Assembly: GCF_030817535.1 (NCBI RefSeq) | Contig: NZ_JAUSZL010000002.1 | Coordinates: 7,936,001-8,000,000, forward strand | Direction of reading: 5' to 3' | Source of the DNA: Streptomyces sp. V3I8 | GTDB lineage: Bacteria > Actinomycetota > Actinomycetes > Streptomycetales > Streptomycetaceae | DNA: 64,000 nucleotides | Part shown: positions 16,607-25,249 of the stretch, one piece after another | How the letters are laid out: every line of letters begins with the position of its first letter | How positions within the stretch are numbered: the stretch's first letter is position 1 | Position numbers and translations under genes: made by a program | Notes under the pieces: generated by a model | Told to the model about the DNA's origin: nothing | Seen by the model: the letters and a program-made list of their open reading frames with translations, nothing else | The model's database searches: none

Positions 16607-17650
16607 GTGATTGTCGTCTGGATCAACGGGGCGTTCGGTGCGGGGAAGACCACCACCGCACGGGAACTGATCGACCTGATCCCGAACAGCACACTCTTCG
16701 ACCCGGAACTCATCGGTGCCGGGCTGGCGCGCCTGCTGCCCGCCAAACGTCTCGCCGAGGTCAACGACTTCCAGGACCTGCCGATCTGGCGGCGACTCGT
16801 GGTGGACACCGCGGCCGCGATGCTCTCCGAGCTCGGCGGCGTGCTCGTGGTTCCCATGACGCTGCTCCGGCAGGACTACCGCGACGAGATCTTCGGCGGC
16901 CTCGCGTCCCGCAGGATCGCGGTACGCCATGTGCTCCTCGCCCCGGCGGAAACGATCCTGCGCGAGCGAATAGCCGCCCGGGAGGTCCCGCCGGACCTCC
17001 CCGACGGCGAGATACGGGTGCGCCAGTGGGCGTACGACCAGATCGAGCCCTACCACGCCGCCCTTGCCGGCTGGCTCGCCACGGACACCCACACCGTCGA
17101 CAACGGCACGCTGACCCCGTACGAGACCGCCGTACGCGTCGCCGAGGCCGTGAACGGCGGATCCGTGCCGGTCTGCGACATCGTGCAGACCCCCGAACCC
17201 ACCGCGGAGACCGTGGCGGCGGGGGTGCTCCTCTTCGACGAGCAGGACAGGGTCCTGCTCGTCGACCCGACGTACAAGGCCGGCTGGGAGTTCCCCGGCG
17301 GCGTCGTCGAGTCCGGCGAGGCACCCGCGCGCGCGGGTATCCGCGAGGTGGCCGAGGAGACCGGCATCCACCTCACCGACGACCCCCACCTGCTGGTCGT
17401 CGACTGGGAACCGCCGGTGCCCCCCGGCTACGGCGGTCTGCGCCTCCTCTACGACGGCGGCCGGCTCGACGGCGGCTCCGCCCGCGGCATGCTGCTGCCG
17501 GGCCCCGAACTGCGCGGCTGGCGCTTCGTCACGGAGGAGGAGGCCGCCACGCTCCTGCCGCCCGTCCGCTACGAACGCCTGCGCTGGGCGCTGCGCGCGC
17601 GGGAACGGGGGGCGGCGCTGTACCTGGAGGCGGGGGTGCCGAGAGGCTAG
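16607..17650 (+). CDS. TmrB-like P-loop kinase fused to a Nudix hydrolase
   Basis: GTG 16607 is chosen because GGAG lies just upstream and the product then opens like TmrB ([20 protein letters not shown]); GTG 16601 is also possible. Residues 1-170 carry the P-loop [10 protein letters not shown], the [10 protein letters not shown] and [10 protein letters not shown] segments and [13 protein letters not shown], all shared with the tunicamycin-resistance ATP-binding protein family. From about residue 205 a Nudix domain follows, with the box [14 protein letters not shown] then [10 protein letters not shown]. The two parts are in one 347-residue chain. Joint function is unknown; a role in detoxifying or recycling a nucleotide-linked compound is inference. 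A hairpin follows the stop. Confidence 0.88.
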   Translation: MIVVWINGAFGAGKTTTARELIDLIPNSTLFDPELIGAGLARLLPAKRLAEVNDFQDLPIWRRLVVDTAAAMLSELGGVLVVPMTLLRQDYRDEIFGGLASRRIAVRHVLLAPAETILRERIAAREVPPDLPDGEIRVRQWAYDQIEPYHAALAGWLATDTHTVDNGTLTPYETAVRVAEAVNGGSVPVCDIVQTPEPTAETVAAGVLLFDEQDRVLLVDPTYKAGWEFPGGVVESGEAPARAGIREVAEETGIHLTDDPHLLVVDWEPPVPPGYGGLRLLYDGGRLDGGSARGMLLPGPELRGWRFVTEEEAATLLPPVRYERLRWALRARERGAALYLEAGVPRG

Positions 17651-17688
17651 CCGTACCGCCGGCCGGCCTCTCGGCTCGTCTTCCGGCT

Positions 17689-17726
17689 CGTCTTCCGGAC
17701 GGCGGCACGCCGCATGCCGGAAGACG
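17689..17726. terminator. Hairpin after the kinase/Nudix gene
   Basis: CGTCTTCCGG (17689-17698) pairs with CCGGAAGACG (17717-17726), with a smaller inner GCGGC/GCCGC stem. It lies between the converging kinase/Nudix and peptidase genes and can act on both. Confidence 0.7.
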
Positions 17727-17766
17727 TCGGGCACGCCCGGACGAAGGGCGGGCCCGACGACCGGGC

Positions 17767-19122
17767 TCAGCCGGCGGCGTACTTCGTGAGGAAGAGCGCC
17801 TCGGCGACAGCCAGCCGCTCCAGCTCCTCGGGCGACACGCTCTCGTTCACGGCATGGATCTGCGCCTCCGGCTCACTGAGCCCTATCAGCAGGATCTCCG
17901 CCTGCGGGTACAGCGACGCAAGGGTGTTGCACAGCGGAATGGACCCGCCCTGCCCCGCGTACTGCATCTCCGCCCCGTCGTACGCGGCACTCATCGCCTC
18001 CGCCATCGCCGCGTACGCGGGACTCGTGGTGTCGGCACGGAACGCCTGGCCCTGCCCCGTCTGCTCGATGCTCACCCGCGCCCCCCACGGGGTGTGGGCC
18101 TCCAGGTGGGCCTCCAGCAGCTTGGTGGCCTCGACGGCGTCCACGCCCGGCGGCACCCGCAGGCTGACCAGCGCGCGGGCGCCCGCCTGCACGGACGGGG
18201 TGGCGCCGACGACCGGCGGGCAGTCGATGCCGAGCACGGTCACGGCGGGCCGCGCCCAGATGCGGTCGGCGACCGTCCCGGAACCGATCAGCCCGACCCC
18301 GTCGAGCACCTTGGCGTCCTTGCGGAACTGCGCCTCGTCGTACTGCAGGCCCTCCCACCGCGACGTGCCCGTCAGCCCGTCGACCGTCGTCGACCCGTCC
18401 TCGGCGCGCAGGGAGTCCAGTACGCGGATCAGCGCGCCCAGCGCGTCGGGCGCCGCGCCGCCGAACTGCCCGGAGTGCAGGTTGCCTTCGAGGGTGTCGA
18501 CCTGGACACGGAGCAGCGTCATGCCGCGCAGCGCGGTGGTGACCGTCGGCACACCGACCCGGAAGTTGCCGGCGTCCCCGATGACGATCGTGTCGGCGTC
18601 GAGCAGCTCCGGGTGCTCCTCGGCGTACCGCTCGAGGCCGCCCGTGCCCTGCTCCTCCGACCCCTCGGCGATCACCTTGACGCCGACCGGCACGCCGCCG
18701 TTCGCCTTCAGGGCGCGCAGCGCCAGCAGATGCATGACCAGGCCGCCCTTGCAGTCGGCTGCCCCGCGCCCGTACCAACGGCCGTCCCGCTCGGTCAGTT
18801 CGAACGGCGGCGTCCGCCAGCCGGCCTCGTCGAGGGGCGGCTGCACGTCGTAGTGCGCGTACAGCAGGACGGTCTTCGAGCCCTCGGGGCCGGGCAGGTG
18901 GCCGTACACCGACTGCGTCCCGTCCGGGGTGTCGAGCAGGGCGACGTCTTCGAAACCCTCGGCGCGCAGCGCATCGGCGACCCAGTTCGCGGCGCCCTCG
19001 CTCTCGCTGCGCGGGAACTGCTCGAAGTCCGCCACCGACTTGAAGGCCACCAGCTCGGTGAGCTCCGCCTTCGCCCTGGGCATGAGGGAGGCGACGGTCT
19101 CGGCGACCGGATTCGACGGCAT
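17767..19122 (-). CDS. M20-family metallopeptidase (dipeptidase)
   Basis: ATG 19122 follows a GAGGAG site. The 451-residue product has the M20 metal-site motifs in order: LLYAHYDVQP (His and Asp ligands), GRGAADCKGGLVMH (bridging Asp), EGSEEQGTGG (catalytic and ligand Glu), IVIGDAGN, and a late His region. The lid domain around residues 190-320 contains EGNLHSGQFGGAAPDALGAL, as in the dipeptidase branch (PepV/CNDP-like). It has no signal peptide and should act in the cytoplasm on dipeptides or N-acyl amino acids. It diverges from the flavoprotein gene at 19293. Confidence 0.92.
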   Translation of the reverse strand: MPSNPVAETVASLMPRAKAELTELVAFKSVADFEQFPRSESEGAANWVADALRAEGFEDVALLDTPDGTQSVYGHLPGPEGSKTVLLYAHYDVQPPLDEAGWRTPPFELTERDGRWYGRGAADCKGGLVMHLLALRALKANGGVPVGVKVIAEGSEEQGTGGLERYAEEHPELLDADTIVIGDAGNFRVGVPTVTTALRGMTLLRVQVDTLEGNLHSGQFGGAAPDALGALIRVLDSLRAEDGSTTVDGLTGTSRWEGLQYDEAQFRKDAKVLDGVGLIGSGTVADRIWARPAVTVLGIDCPPVVGATPSVQAGARALVSLRVPPGVDAVEATKLLEAHLEAHTPWGARVSIEQTGQGQAFRADTTSPAYAAMAEAMSAAYDGAEMQYAGQGGSIPLCNTLASLYPQAEILLIGLSEPEAQIHAVNESVSPEELERLAVAEALFLTKYAAG

Positions 19123-19292
19123 GGGCACGCTCCTCGTGGGTGCGACGTTGTGCGTACGGGTGGGTGCGGATGCGCGCGTACGGATGTGCGCCGCATACGC
19201 TGCCGATCCTCCCACAGCGGTCTTCGCCGGACGCCGCCGTAGGATGCGTGGAGCAGGTGCGGCAGGCGGCTGGATCGGAGCAGCAGACCATC

Positions 19293-20507
19293 GTGAGCAG
19301 CGAGAACTCTTCGGACGACGGACAGGACGACGGGCAGCGGGTGTGGGACGTCGTCGTGGTCGGGGCGGGGCCGGCGGGCGCCTCGGCGGCCTATGCGGCA
19401 GCGGTCGCGGGACGGCGCGTCCTGTTGCTGGAGAAAGCGGAACTGCCCCGCTACAAAACGTGCGGCGGCGGCATCATCGGACCGACCCGTGACGCACTGC
19501 CGCCCGGATTCGAACTGCCCTTCCGGGACCGGATCCACGCGGTCACGTTCTCGCTGGAGGGGAAGTTCGCGCGGACCCGGCGCTCCAAGCAGATGCTCTT
19601 CGGGCTCATCAACCGGTCCGAGTTCGACCAGCAGCTCGTCGAGCACGCGCAGAAGGCGGGCGCCGAGCTGCGTACGGGGGCCACGGTCTCGCGGGTCGAG
19701 CAGCACGGCTCGGCGGTCCCCGACCGGCGCTCGGTCGCCGTCGTCCTCCAGGACGGCGAGACGCTGCTGGCGCGGACGGTGGTCGGCGCGGACGGCAGCG
19801 CCAGCCGGATAGGGGCACATGTCGGGGTGAAGCTCGACCAGGTCGACCTCGGCCTGGAAGCGGAGATCCCGGTGCCGGAGACCGTCGCGGAGGACTGGAA
19901 GGGCCGGGTCCTCATCGACTGGGGTCCTCTTCCGGGCAGTTACGGCTGGGTGTTCCCCAAGGGCGACATCCTCACCGTGGGGGTGATCTCGGCCCGGGGC
20001 GAAGGCGCCGCCACCAAGCGGTACCTGGAGGACTTCATCGCCCGGCTCGGCCTCGCCGGCTTCGAGCCCAGCGTCTCGTCCGGGCACCTCACGCGCTGCC
20101 GCGCCGACGACTCGCCGCTGTCGCGGGGGCGGGTGCTGGTGTGCGGGGACGCGGCGGGACTCCTGGAACCGTGGACCCGCGAGGGCATCTCCTTCGCGTT
20201 GCGCTCGGGGCGGCTCGCGGGGGAGTGGGCGGTGCGGATAGCGGAGGCCCACGACGCGGTGGACACCCGGCGGCAGGCGCTGAACTACGCCTTCGCGATC
20301 AAGGCCGGGCTGGGCGTGGAGATGAGCATCGGCAAGCGGATGCTCGCGATCTTCGAGCGCCGGCCCGGGGTGTTCCATGCGGCGCTCACCGGCTTCCGGC
20401 CGGCGTGGAAGGCGTTCGCGGGCATCACCCGCGGGTCCACCTCGCTGGGCGAGATGGTGCGGTCGCACCCGATGGCGGAGCGCGCGCTGACGAGGCTCGA
20501 CCGCTGA
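19293..20507 (+). CDS. Geranylgeranyl-reductase-family FAD oxidoreductase
   Basis: GTG 19293 starts a 404-residue flavoprotein. The Rossmann motif VVVVGAGPAGASAAYAAAVA is at residues 18-37, the substrate-side motif YKTCGGGIIGPT follows near residue 54, and the second FAD motif GRVLVCGDAAGLLEPWTREG is near residue 285. These define the geranylgeranyl reductase (ChlP/GGR-like) group. In Streptomyces such enzymes may saturate menaquinone or other isoprenoid chains; the actual substrate is not shown by context. It probably shares a divergent promoter region with the M20 peptidase gene (170-bp gap). Confidence 0.9.
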   Translation: MSSENSSDDGQDDGQRVWDVVVVGAGPAGASAAYAAAVAGRRVLLLEKAELPRYKTCGGGIIGPTRDALPPGFELPFRDRIHAVTFSLEGKFARTRRSKQMLFGLINRSEFDQQLVEHAQKAGAELRTGATVSRVEQHGSAVPDRRSVAVVLQDGETLLARTVVGADGSASRIGAHVGVKLDQVDLGLEAEIPVPETVAEDWKGRVLIDWGPLPGSYGWVFPKGDILTVGVISARGEGAATKRYLEDFIARLGLAGFEPSVSSGHLTRCRADDSPLSRGRVLVCGDAAGLLEPWTREGISFALRSGRLAGEWAVRIAEAHDAVDTRRQALNYAFAIKAGLGVEMSIGKRMLAIFERRPGVFHAALTGFRPAWKAFAGITRGSTSLGEMVRSHPMAERALTRLDR

Positions 20508-20831
20508 CGGACGGCCTCCGGCGGCCGGCGGTCGACGGCTGAACGTGGGTGGTGGGCCCGGCCCTGGGCGGGCGAGAGGCGGCCCGGGACCGGTACCGGC
20601 GGACCTGGGAAACTCCAGGCGGTCAGGCGGTCAGGCGGTCAGGCGGTCAGGCGGTCGGGCGGGCGGCCGACGACCCGGCGTCGGCGGACCTGCCTCCGGC
20701 GGACCTGCCGCCGGAGGCAGGCGTCGCTCCTGACGGTGGCCCCGGTCCGCGCGCGTACTCCGCCGGGAGTACGCGTGATCACTTCGCCCGGCCGACGCTC
20801 CCGACCGGCCCCGGCGTCTAGCGTGGCGGGC
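20508..20831. other. Intergenic region with short tandem repeats, no gene
   Basis: No gene is supported. The stretch contains the 8-bp tandem array described separately and an imperfect palindrome (GGCGGACCTGCC ... CCGCCGGAGGCAGG, about 20692-20723) that could terminate transcription of the flavoprotein gene. It also provides the upstream region of the sensor-kinase gene. Confidence 0.6.
20617..20656 (+). repeat. Five perfect 8-bp tandem repeats
   Basis: AGGCGGTC is repeated five times without change from 20617 to 20656 and then degrades into GGGCGGGC. Copy number is likely to vary between strains. Confidence 0.95.
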
Positions 20832-22109
20832 ATGGAAGAGCGGCGCCCACACCGGTGGGACGGACCCCCGTGGTGGAATCACCGTGCCGAGGAGGAAGAG
20901 GGCGCCGGGCACCCGCGCCCGCCCTGGCGTTCGACGCTGATGCTCACCGCCTTCGTGCTCCTCGGCAGCGGCTTCGCCGCCCGGGGACAGCCCGAGCGGG
21001 AGCGGCTCGACGCCCTCGCGTACGCCCTGCTCGCCGGGGGCGCGCTCCTGCTGCTGTGGCGGCGCCGGTGGCCGCGGCCCGTGCTCTGCGCCACCGCGGC
21101 CTCGGCACTCGTCTACTTCGGCGCCGGATACCCGTACGGACCGATCTTCCTCACGGTCGCCCTCGCCTGCTTCGGCGCGGTCGTCGCCGGGTACCGCCGC
21201 ACGGCCTGGACCGTGCTCGGCGCCCTGTGGGCGGTCCACCTCCTGGCCGGGCACTGGCTCCACCCGTGGCTGCCGCCCGCGGGTGACCCGGCCGCCGCGT
21301 GGGGCGAGGAGGTCGCGACGGCCGCCTGGGTGGTGGCGGTCCTCGCGGTCTCCGAACTCGCCCGCGTCCGCCGCGAGCAGGGGGACCGCGACCGGGCGGA
21401 ACGCCGGAGGGCGGCCGGGCGGCGCGCCGACGAGGAACGACTGCGCATCGCCCGCGAACTGCACGACGTCCTGGCGCACAGCATCTCGGTCATCAACGTC
21501 CAGGCGGGCGTCGGTCTCGCGCTGCTCGACTCCGACCCGGAGCAGGCGCGCAGCGCGCTCAGCACCATCAAGGCCGCGAGCAAGGAGGCGCTGGGGGAGG
21601 TGCGCCAGGTGCTCGACACGCTCCGCACGCCCGGTGACGCGCCGCGCGCGCCGGCACCCGGCCTCGACCGCCTCCCCGAACTCGTCGAACAGGCCGCGGG
21701 TGCCGGCCTGAGCGTCGCCGTCGAGCGCCGGGGCGGTGGCGGGGACCTGTCGCCGGGGACCGACCTCGCCGCGTTCCGCATCGTCCAGGAGGCGCTGACC
21801 AACGTCGTACGGCATTCCGGTTCGCGGCACGCGCGCGTGCGGGTGGACCGCACGCGCGCCGCGCTGCGGCTCCGTGTCGACGACGACGGCCCCGCGACCG
21901 GTGCGGAAGCGGGCGGCAGCGGCAACGGGCTGGCCGGGATGCGGGAGCGGGCCGCGGCCCTGGGTGGCACGATCGAGGCCGGACCGCGCGACGACGGAGG
22001 CTTCCGGGTCCTGGCCGTACTGCCGCTGCGGACCGCACCGGGGGCGCGGAAGCCCTCCGCCCTCGCGAAGCCCGAGAACCGCTCGAAGCCCGAGAAGGAG
22101 GACCGGTGA
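20832..22109 (+). CDS. NarL-type sensor histidine kinase
   Basis: ATG 20832 opens a 425-residue kinase. An acidic cytoplasmic start is followed by about five membrane segments (residues 36-175), a coiled linker, and a HisKA_3 box LRIARELHDVLAHSISVINV with phospho-acceptor His211. The HATPase domain has IVQEALTNVVRHSG (N box) and GSGNGLAGMRERAAALGG (G box). The short loops give no clear extracellular sensor, so it probably detects a membrane signal. Its stop overlaps the response-regulator start by 4 bp (GTGA), so the two form a translationally coupled pair. Confidence 0.93.
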   Translation: MEERRPHRWDGPPWWNHRAEEEEGAGHPRPPWRSTLMLTAFVLLGSGFAARGQPERERLDALAYALLAGGALLLLWRRRWPRPVLCATAASALVYFGAGYPYGPIFLTVALACFGAVVAGYRRTAWTVLGALWAVHLLAGHWLHPWLPPAGDPAAAWGEEVATAAWVVAVLAVSELARVRREQGDRDRAERRRAAGRRADEERLRIARELHDVLAHSISVINVQAGVGLALLDSDPEQARSALSTIKAASKEALGEVRQVLDTLRTPGDAPRAPAPGLDRLPELVEQAAGAGLSVAVERRGGGGDLSPGTDLAAFRIVQEALTNVVRHSGSRHARVRVDRTRAALRLRVDDDGPATGAEAGGSGNGLAGMRERAAALGGTIEAGPRDDGGFRVLAVLPLRTAPGARKPSALAKPENRSKPEKEDR

Positions 22110-22771
22110 TCCGCGTACTGCTCGCCGACGACCAGTCACTGGTCCGCGCCGGCTTCAAGGCGCTCCTCGACGCCCAGCCGGACATCGAGGTCGCCGGTGA
22201 GGCCGCGGACGGGGCGCAAGCCCTGCGAGGGGTACGCGAACTGCGCCCCGACGTCGTCCTGATGGACATCCGCATGCCGGTACTGGACGGCCTCGCGGCC
22301 ACCCGCCGTATCACCGAGGACGCGGACCTGCGGGAGGTGAAGGTCGTCATGCTCACCACCTTCGAACTCGACGAGTACGTCTTCGAGGCGATCCGCGCCG
22401 GCGCGTCCGGCTTCCTCGTCAAGGACACCGAACCGGACGAACTCCTGCGCGCCGTCAGGGCGGTCGTCGAGGGTGACGCGCTGCTCTCGCCGGGGGTGAC
22501 GCGTCGCCTCATCGCCGAGTTCGCGGCCCGCTCGAAGGAGCCGACGGCGGCCGGCGCGCCGGCCGGGCTCACCGAGCGGGAGCGGGAGGTGATGGCGCTG
22601 GTCGGCATCGGACTGTCGAACGACGAGATCGCGCGGCGGCTGGTGGTCAGCCCCCTCACGGCCAAGACCCACGTCAGCCGCACGATGGTGAAACTCGGTG
22701 CCCGGGACCGGGCCCAACTGGTGGTGCTGGCCTACGAGTCGGGGCTGGTGCGACCGGGCTGGCTGGGCTGA
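22106..22771 (+). CDS. NarL/LuxR-type response regulator
   Basis: The 221-residue product has a receiver domain starting VIRVLLADDQSLVRAGFKAL, with phospho-acceptor Asp54 in VVLMDIRMPVLDG, the switch residues MLTTFEL, and Lys in GFLVKDT. The LuxR-type HTH is at residues 155-215 (LTEREREVMALVGIGLSNDE ... LTAKTHVSRTMVKLG). It is the partner of the kinase directly upstream. Targets are not evident. Its 3' end overlaps the converging small membrane-protein gene by 40 bp. Confidence 0.94.
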   Translation: MIRVLLADDQSLVRAGFKALLDAQPDIEVAGEAADGAQALRGVRELRPDVVLMDIRMPVLDGLAATRRITEDADLREVKVVMLTTFELDEYVFEAIRAGASGFLVKDTEPDELLRAVRAVVEGDALLSPGVTRRLIAEFAARSKEPTAAGAPAGLTEREREVMALVGIGLSNDEIARRLVVSPLTAKTHVSRTMVKLGARDRAQLVVLAYESGLVRPGWLG

Positions 22772-23016
22772 TCCCCTTGCCGGAAGCGAAGCAGCACCGA
22801 GATCACCCGTACGAAGAAGAGGACGGCGGCAAGCGCGGTCCCGGCGGCGGGCAGGATCTTCTCCAGGGCCCGCGGCAGGTCGAAGAGCAGCGCGGGACCG
22901 GCGAGGACCCCGAACACCACGGCCGCGGCGAACACGGCGCTGGCCACCGCGTACCCGATCTCCACGGTGAACGCGTCCCGTTGGGACTGCGTCCGGCGCC
23001 CCTGGGTGCGTTCCAT
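22732..23016 (-). CDS. Small two-helix membrane protein, DUF6332-like
   Basis: ATG 23016 gives a 94-residue protein: a polar N-terminus (MERTQGRRTQSQRDAFTVE), two hydrophobic helices (residues about 20-45 and 55-78) and a polar tail. The sequence around DAFTVEIGYAVASAVFAAAV agrees with my memory of the Streptomyces DUF6332 family. Function is unknown. It converges on the response-regulator gene and overlaps its last 40 bp. Confidence 0.7.
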   Translation of the reverse strand: MERTQGRRTQSQRDAFTVEIGYAVASAVFAAAVVFGVLAGPALLFDLPRALEKILPAAGTALAAVLFFVRVISVLLRFRQGDQPSQPGRTSPDS

Positions 23017-23089
23017 ACGCGGAGTGTCACAGCTGTGCGCCCGGCGGGGCAAGGCAGCCCGCCGGGCGCAGGATTCGCCGGAGCCGGGA

Positions 23090-24655
23090 TCAGTCGCGTA
23101 CCGTCACGTGTCCGTCGGCCGCCGTCACCGTCGCCGTCGCCGTGATGTGTCCGTCGGCTGTCACCGCCTGTCCGTCGGTCTCCCGCGGTCGCTCCGGCGC
23201 CGGGACGGGGTCGGACTTGGCGACCAGGACCGTCGTCTGCTGCGGCGTACGCCGCCGGCGCAGTCCGGTGGCGGTGATCAGCAGGCCCGCCAGAGCGACC
23301 GCGGTCACCACGAGCAGACCGGGCCGGTAGCTGTCGAGGACGGCCTGCGGCGAGGAGTCGTCGGCGGAGCCCGCCGTCACGACGGCCGTCACGACCGCCA
23401 GGAAGATCGCCCCGCCCACCTGCACCGAGGTGTTGAGCAGACCCGAGACCATGCCCTGCTCGTGGTCGTCGACGCCGTCGGTGGCCTGGATGTTGAGCGA
23501 GGGGAAGACCAGCGCGCAGGCCGCGCCGATGAGCAGCATCGACGGCAGGATCACCGCCGCGTACACCGGTTCGAGGTCGACGCGCAGGAACAGCGCGTAG
23601 CCCACCACCATCAGGGCGAAGCCCAGCACGATGAGGCGCGGTGTCCCGAACCGGTCGACGATCGCGCCCATCTTCGTCGCCGAGAGCGCCACGAGCGCGC
23701 CCGCGGGCAGGAAGGCGAGGGCGGTGTGCAGGGCCGACCAGCCCAGCAGCGACTGCATGTACAGCGTGACGAGGAACTGGAAGCCGACGTACGAGCCGAA
23801 GAACATCATGGCGCCGAGCTGGGCCCGGACCTGGTTGCCGGAGCGCAGCACGCCGAGCCGGATCAGCGGGCTCGCGCTGCGCCGCTCGACGCGGACGAAG
23901 ACGGTGAGCAGGACCGCGACCGCGAGGAACGACAGCAGCGTACGGGCCGAGGTCCAGCCCGCCTCGGACGCCTGGACGACGGTGAAGACGAGCAGCAGCA
24001 TGGAGCCGGTACCGATGACGGCGCCCGGGATGTCGTAGCCGCGGTGGGTCCGGTCGCGCTCGCTGCGCGGGATGAGCTTCAGGCCGAGGACCAGGGCGAC
24101 GACCGCGATGGGCGCGGGCAGCAGCATGGTCAGCCGCCAACTGGCCTCCGTGAGCAGCCCCGACAGGACGAGACCCATCGAGAAGCCGGTGGCGGCGCAG
24201 GTGGTGTAGATCGAGAGGGCGCGGTTGCGCAGCGGGCCCTGGGGGAACGTCGTGGTGATGATCGACAGGCCGGCGGGGGCGGTGAACGCGGCGCTCAGCC
24301 CCTTGATGAACCGGCTCGCGATCAGCAGCGGTCCGGAGTCGACGAGTCCGCCGAGCAGCGAGGCGAGGGCGAACACGCCGAGCGCCACCAGGAAGACCTG
24401 ACGGCGGCCCAGCAGGTCGGCGGTGCGGCCGCCGAGGAGCAACAGGCCGCCGTAGCCGAGTATGTAGCCGCTGACGATCCACTGCAGGGTCGAGGTGGAG
24501 AGGTCGAGTTCGGAGCCGATGGACGGCAGGGCGACGCCGACCATCGACACGTCCAGCGCGTCCAGGAACATCGCGGCGCACAGCACCAGGAGGGTGCCCC
24601 ACAGGCGGGGCGTCCAGCGTCCCTGGGGCGCGGGGGCGGTGAGCGGAGAGGTCAT
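23090..24655 (-). CDS. DHA2-type MFS exporter (EmrB/QacA-like)
   Basis: ATG 24655 starts a 521-residue transporter with about 14 membrane segments. TM1 contains FLDALDVSMVGVALPSIG (the motif typical of drug/H+ antiporters of this group), followed by STLQWIVSGYILGYGGLLLL, the loop motif GGRTADLLGRRQ, and motif C-like IYTTCAATGFSMGLVLSG in TM5. The C-terminal tail is an odd imperfect repeat (TADGHITATATVTAADGHVT). It is divergent from a MarR regulator across an operator-bearing gap, which suggests drug- or metabolite-induced efflux. Confidence 0.92.
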   Translation of the reverse strand: MTSPLTAPAPQGRWTPRLWGTLLVLCAAMFLDALDVSMVGVALPSIGSELDLSTSTLQWIVSGYILGYGGLLLLGGRTADLLGRRQVFLVALGVFALASLLGGLVDSGPLLIASRFIKGLSAAFTAPAGLSIITTTFPQGPLRNRALSIYTTCAATGFSMGLVLSGLLTEASWRLTMLLPAPIAVVALVLGLKLIPRSERDRTHRGYDIPGAVIGTGSMLLLVFTVVQASEAGWTSARTLLSFLAVAVLLTVFVRVERRSASPLIRLGVLRSGNQVRAQLGAMMFFGSYVGFQFLVTLYMQSLLGWSALHTALAFLPAGALVALSATKMGAIVDRFGTPRLIVLGFALMVVGYALFLRVDLEPVYAAVILPSMLLIGAACALVFPSLNIQATDGVDDHEQGMVSGLLNTSVQVGGAIFLAVVTAVVTAGSADDSSPQAVLDSYRPGLLVVTAVALAGLLITATGLRRRRTPQQTTVLVAKSDPVPAPERPRETDGQAVTADGHITATATVTAADGHVTVRD

Positions 24656-24670
24656 GCGGCACACAGTACA

Positions 24671-24695
24671 TGCGCATGCATTAATTGCAAGCGCA
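24671..24695. promoter_or_regulatory. Likely MarR operator between exporter and regulator
   Basis: TGCGCATGCA and TGCAAGCGCA face each other around TTAAT, a 25-bp palindrome with 9 of 10 matched pairs, in an AT-richer gap of 86 bp. On the plus strand TTGCAA and CAATAA 18 bp apart could be the regulator promoter, overlapping the palindrome, which fits autorepression. Confidence 0.7.
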
Positions 24696-24741
24696 TTTAA
24701 TTCCGCTGCAATAATCGCCGGTGCCCTGCTGAAGTGCGGCC

Positions 24742-25182
24742 ATGACGGCGGCGGAGAGGGCCGAACGGGGGCTCGTGGAACAGTGGCGCGAGATCCTCGC
24801 GGTGCACGCGCGGACCCTGTGCGAACCGGACCGCGCCCTGCACCGGCACGGCCTGTGCGCGAGCGACTTCGAGGTCCTCGACGTGCTGGCCGCGGGCGCG
24901 GGCGTGTCCGTGGACGGCGGGCCGGCGTACCGCGTGCAGGAGATCGCCGAGCGGGTGCGTCTGAGCCGGAGCGCGCTGTCCCGGCTGATCGCCCGCCTCG
25001 CCGGGGACGGCCTCGTGGAGCGCTGTCCGTGCCCCGAGGACCGGCGGGGCGTACGCGTGTCGCTCACGGCGAAGGGGCGCGACCTGCACGGCCGGGTGCT
25101 GCCGCTCCGGCGGGCGGTGCTGGAGCGGATGCCGGCGGACGGTCCGCGGGACCGGGGGACGCCTGCGGGCCCGCAGGACTGA
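24742..25182 (+). CDS. MarR family transcriptional regulator
   Basis: The 146-residue product has the MarR winged-HTH layout: VQEIAERVRLSRSALSRLIA as the recognition region, then LAGDGLVERCPCPEDRRGVR, the wing with the conserved D-R-G, then VSLTAKGRDLHGRVLP. It begins 87 bp from the divergent exporter gene, and a palindrome lies between them, so it most likely represses the exporter and itself until a ligand binds. ATG 24742 is used; no strong alternative was seen. Confidence 0.9.
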   Translation: MTAAERAERGLVEQWREILAVHARTLCEPDRALHRHGLCASDFEVLDVLAAGAGVSVDGGPAYRVQEIAERVRLSRSALSRLIARLAGDGLVERCPCPEDRRGVRVSLTAKGRDLHGRVLPLRRAVLERMPADGPRDRGTPAGPQD

Positions 25183-25249
25183 GGGGTCCCGCGGGCCCTC
25201 CGGGGCCGTACCCCGGCCGCCGGTCCGCAGGCCGCGCCCGGCCGGCGGC

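Noticed and set aside
22967..24700. Long plus-strand open frame opposite the DHA2 exporter
   Set aside because: It is a high-GC shadow: the translation is Arg/Gly/Gln-rich with no motif, while the minus strand encodes a full transporter.
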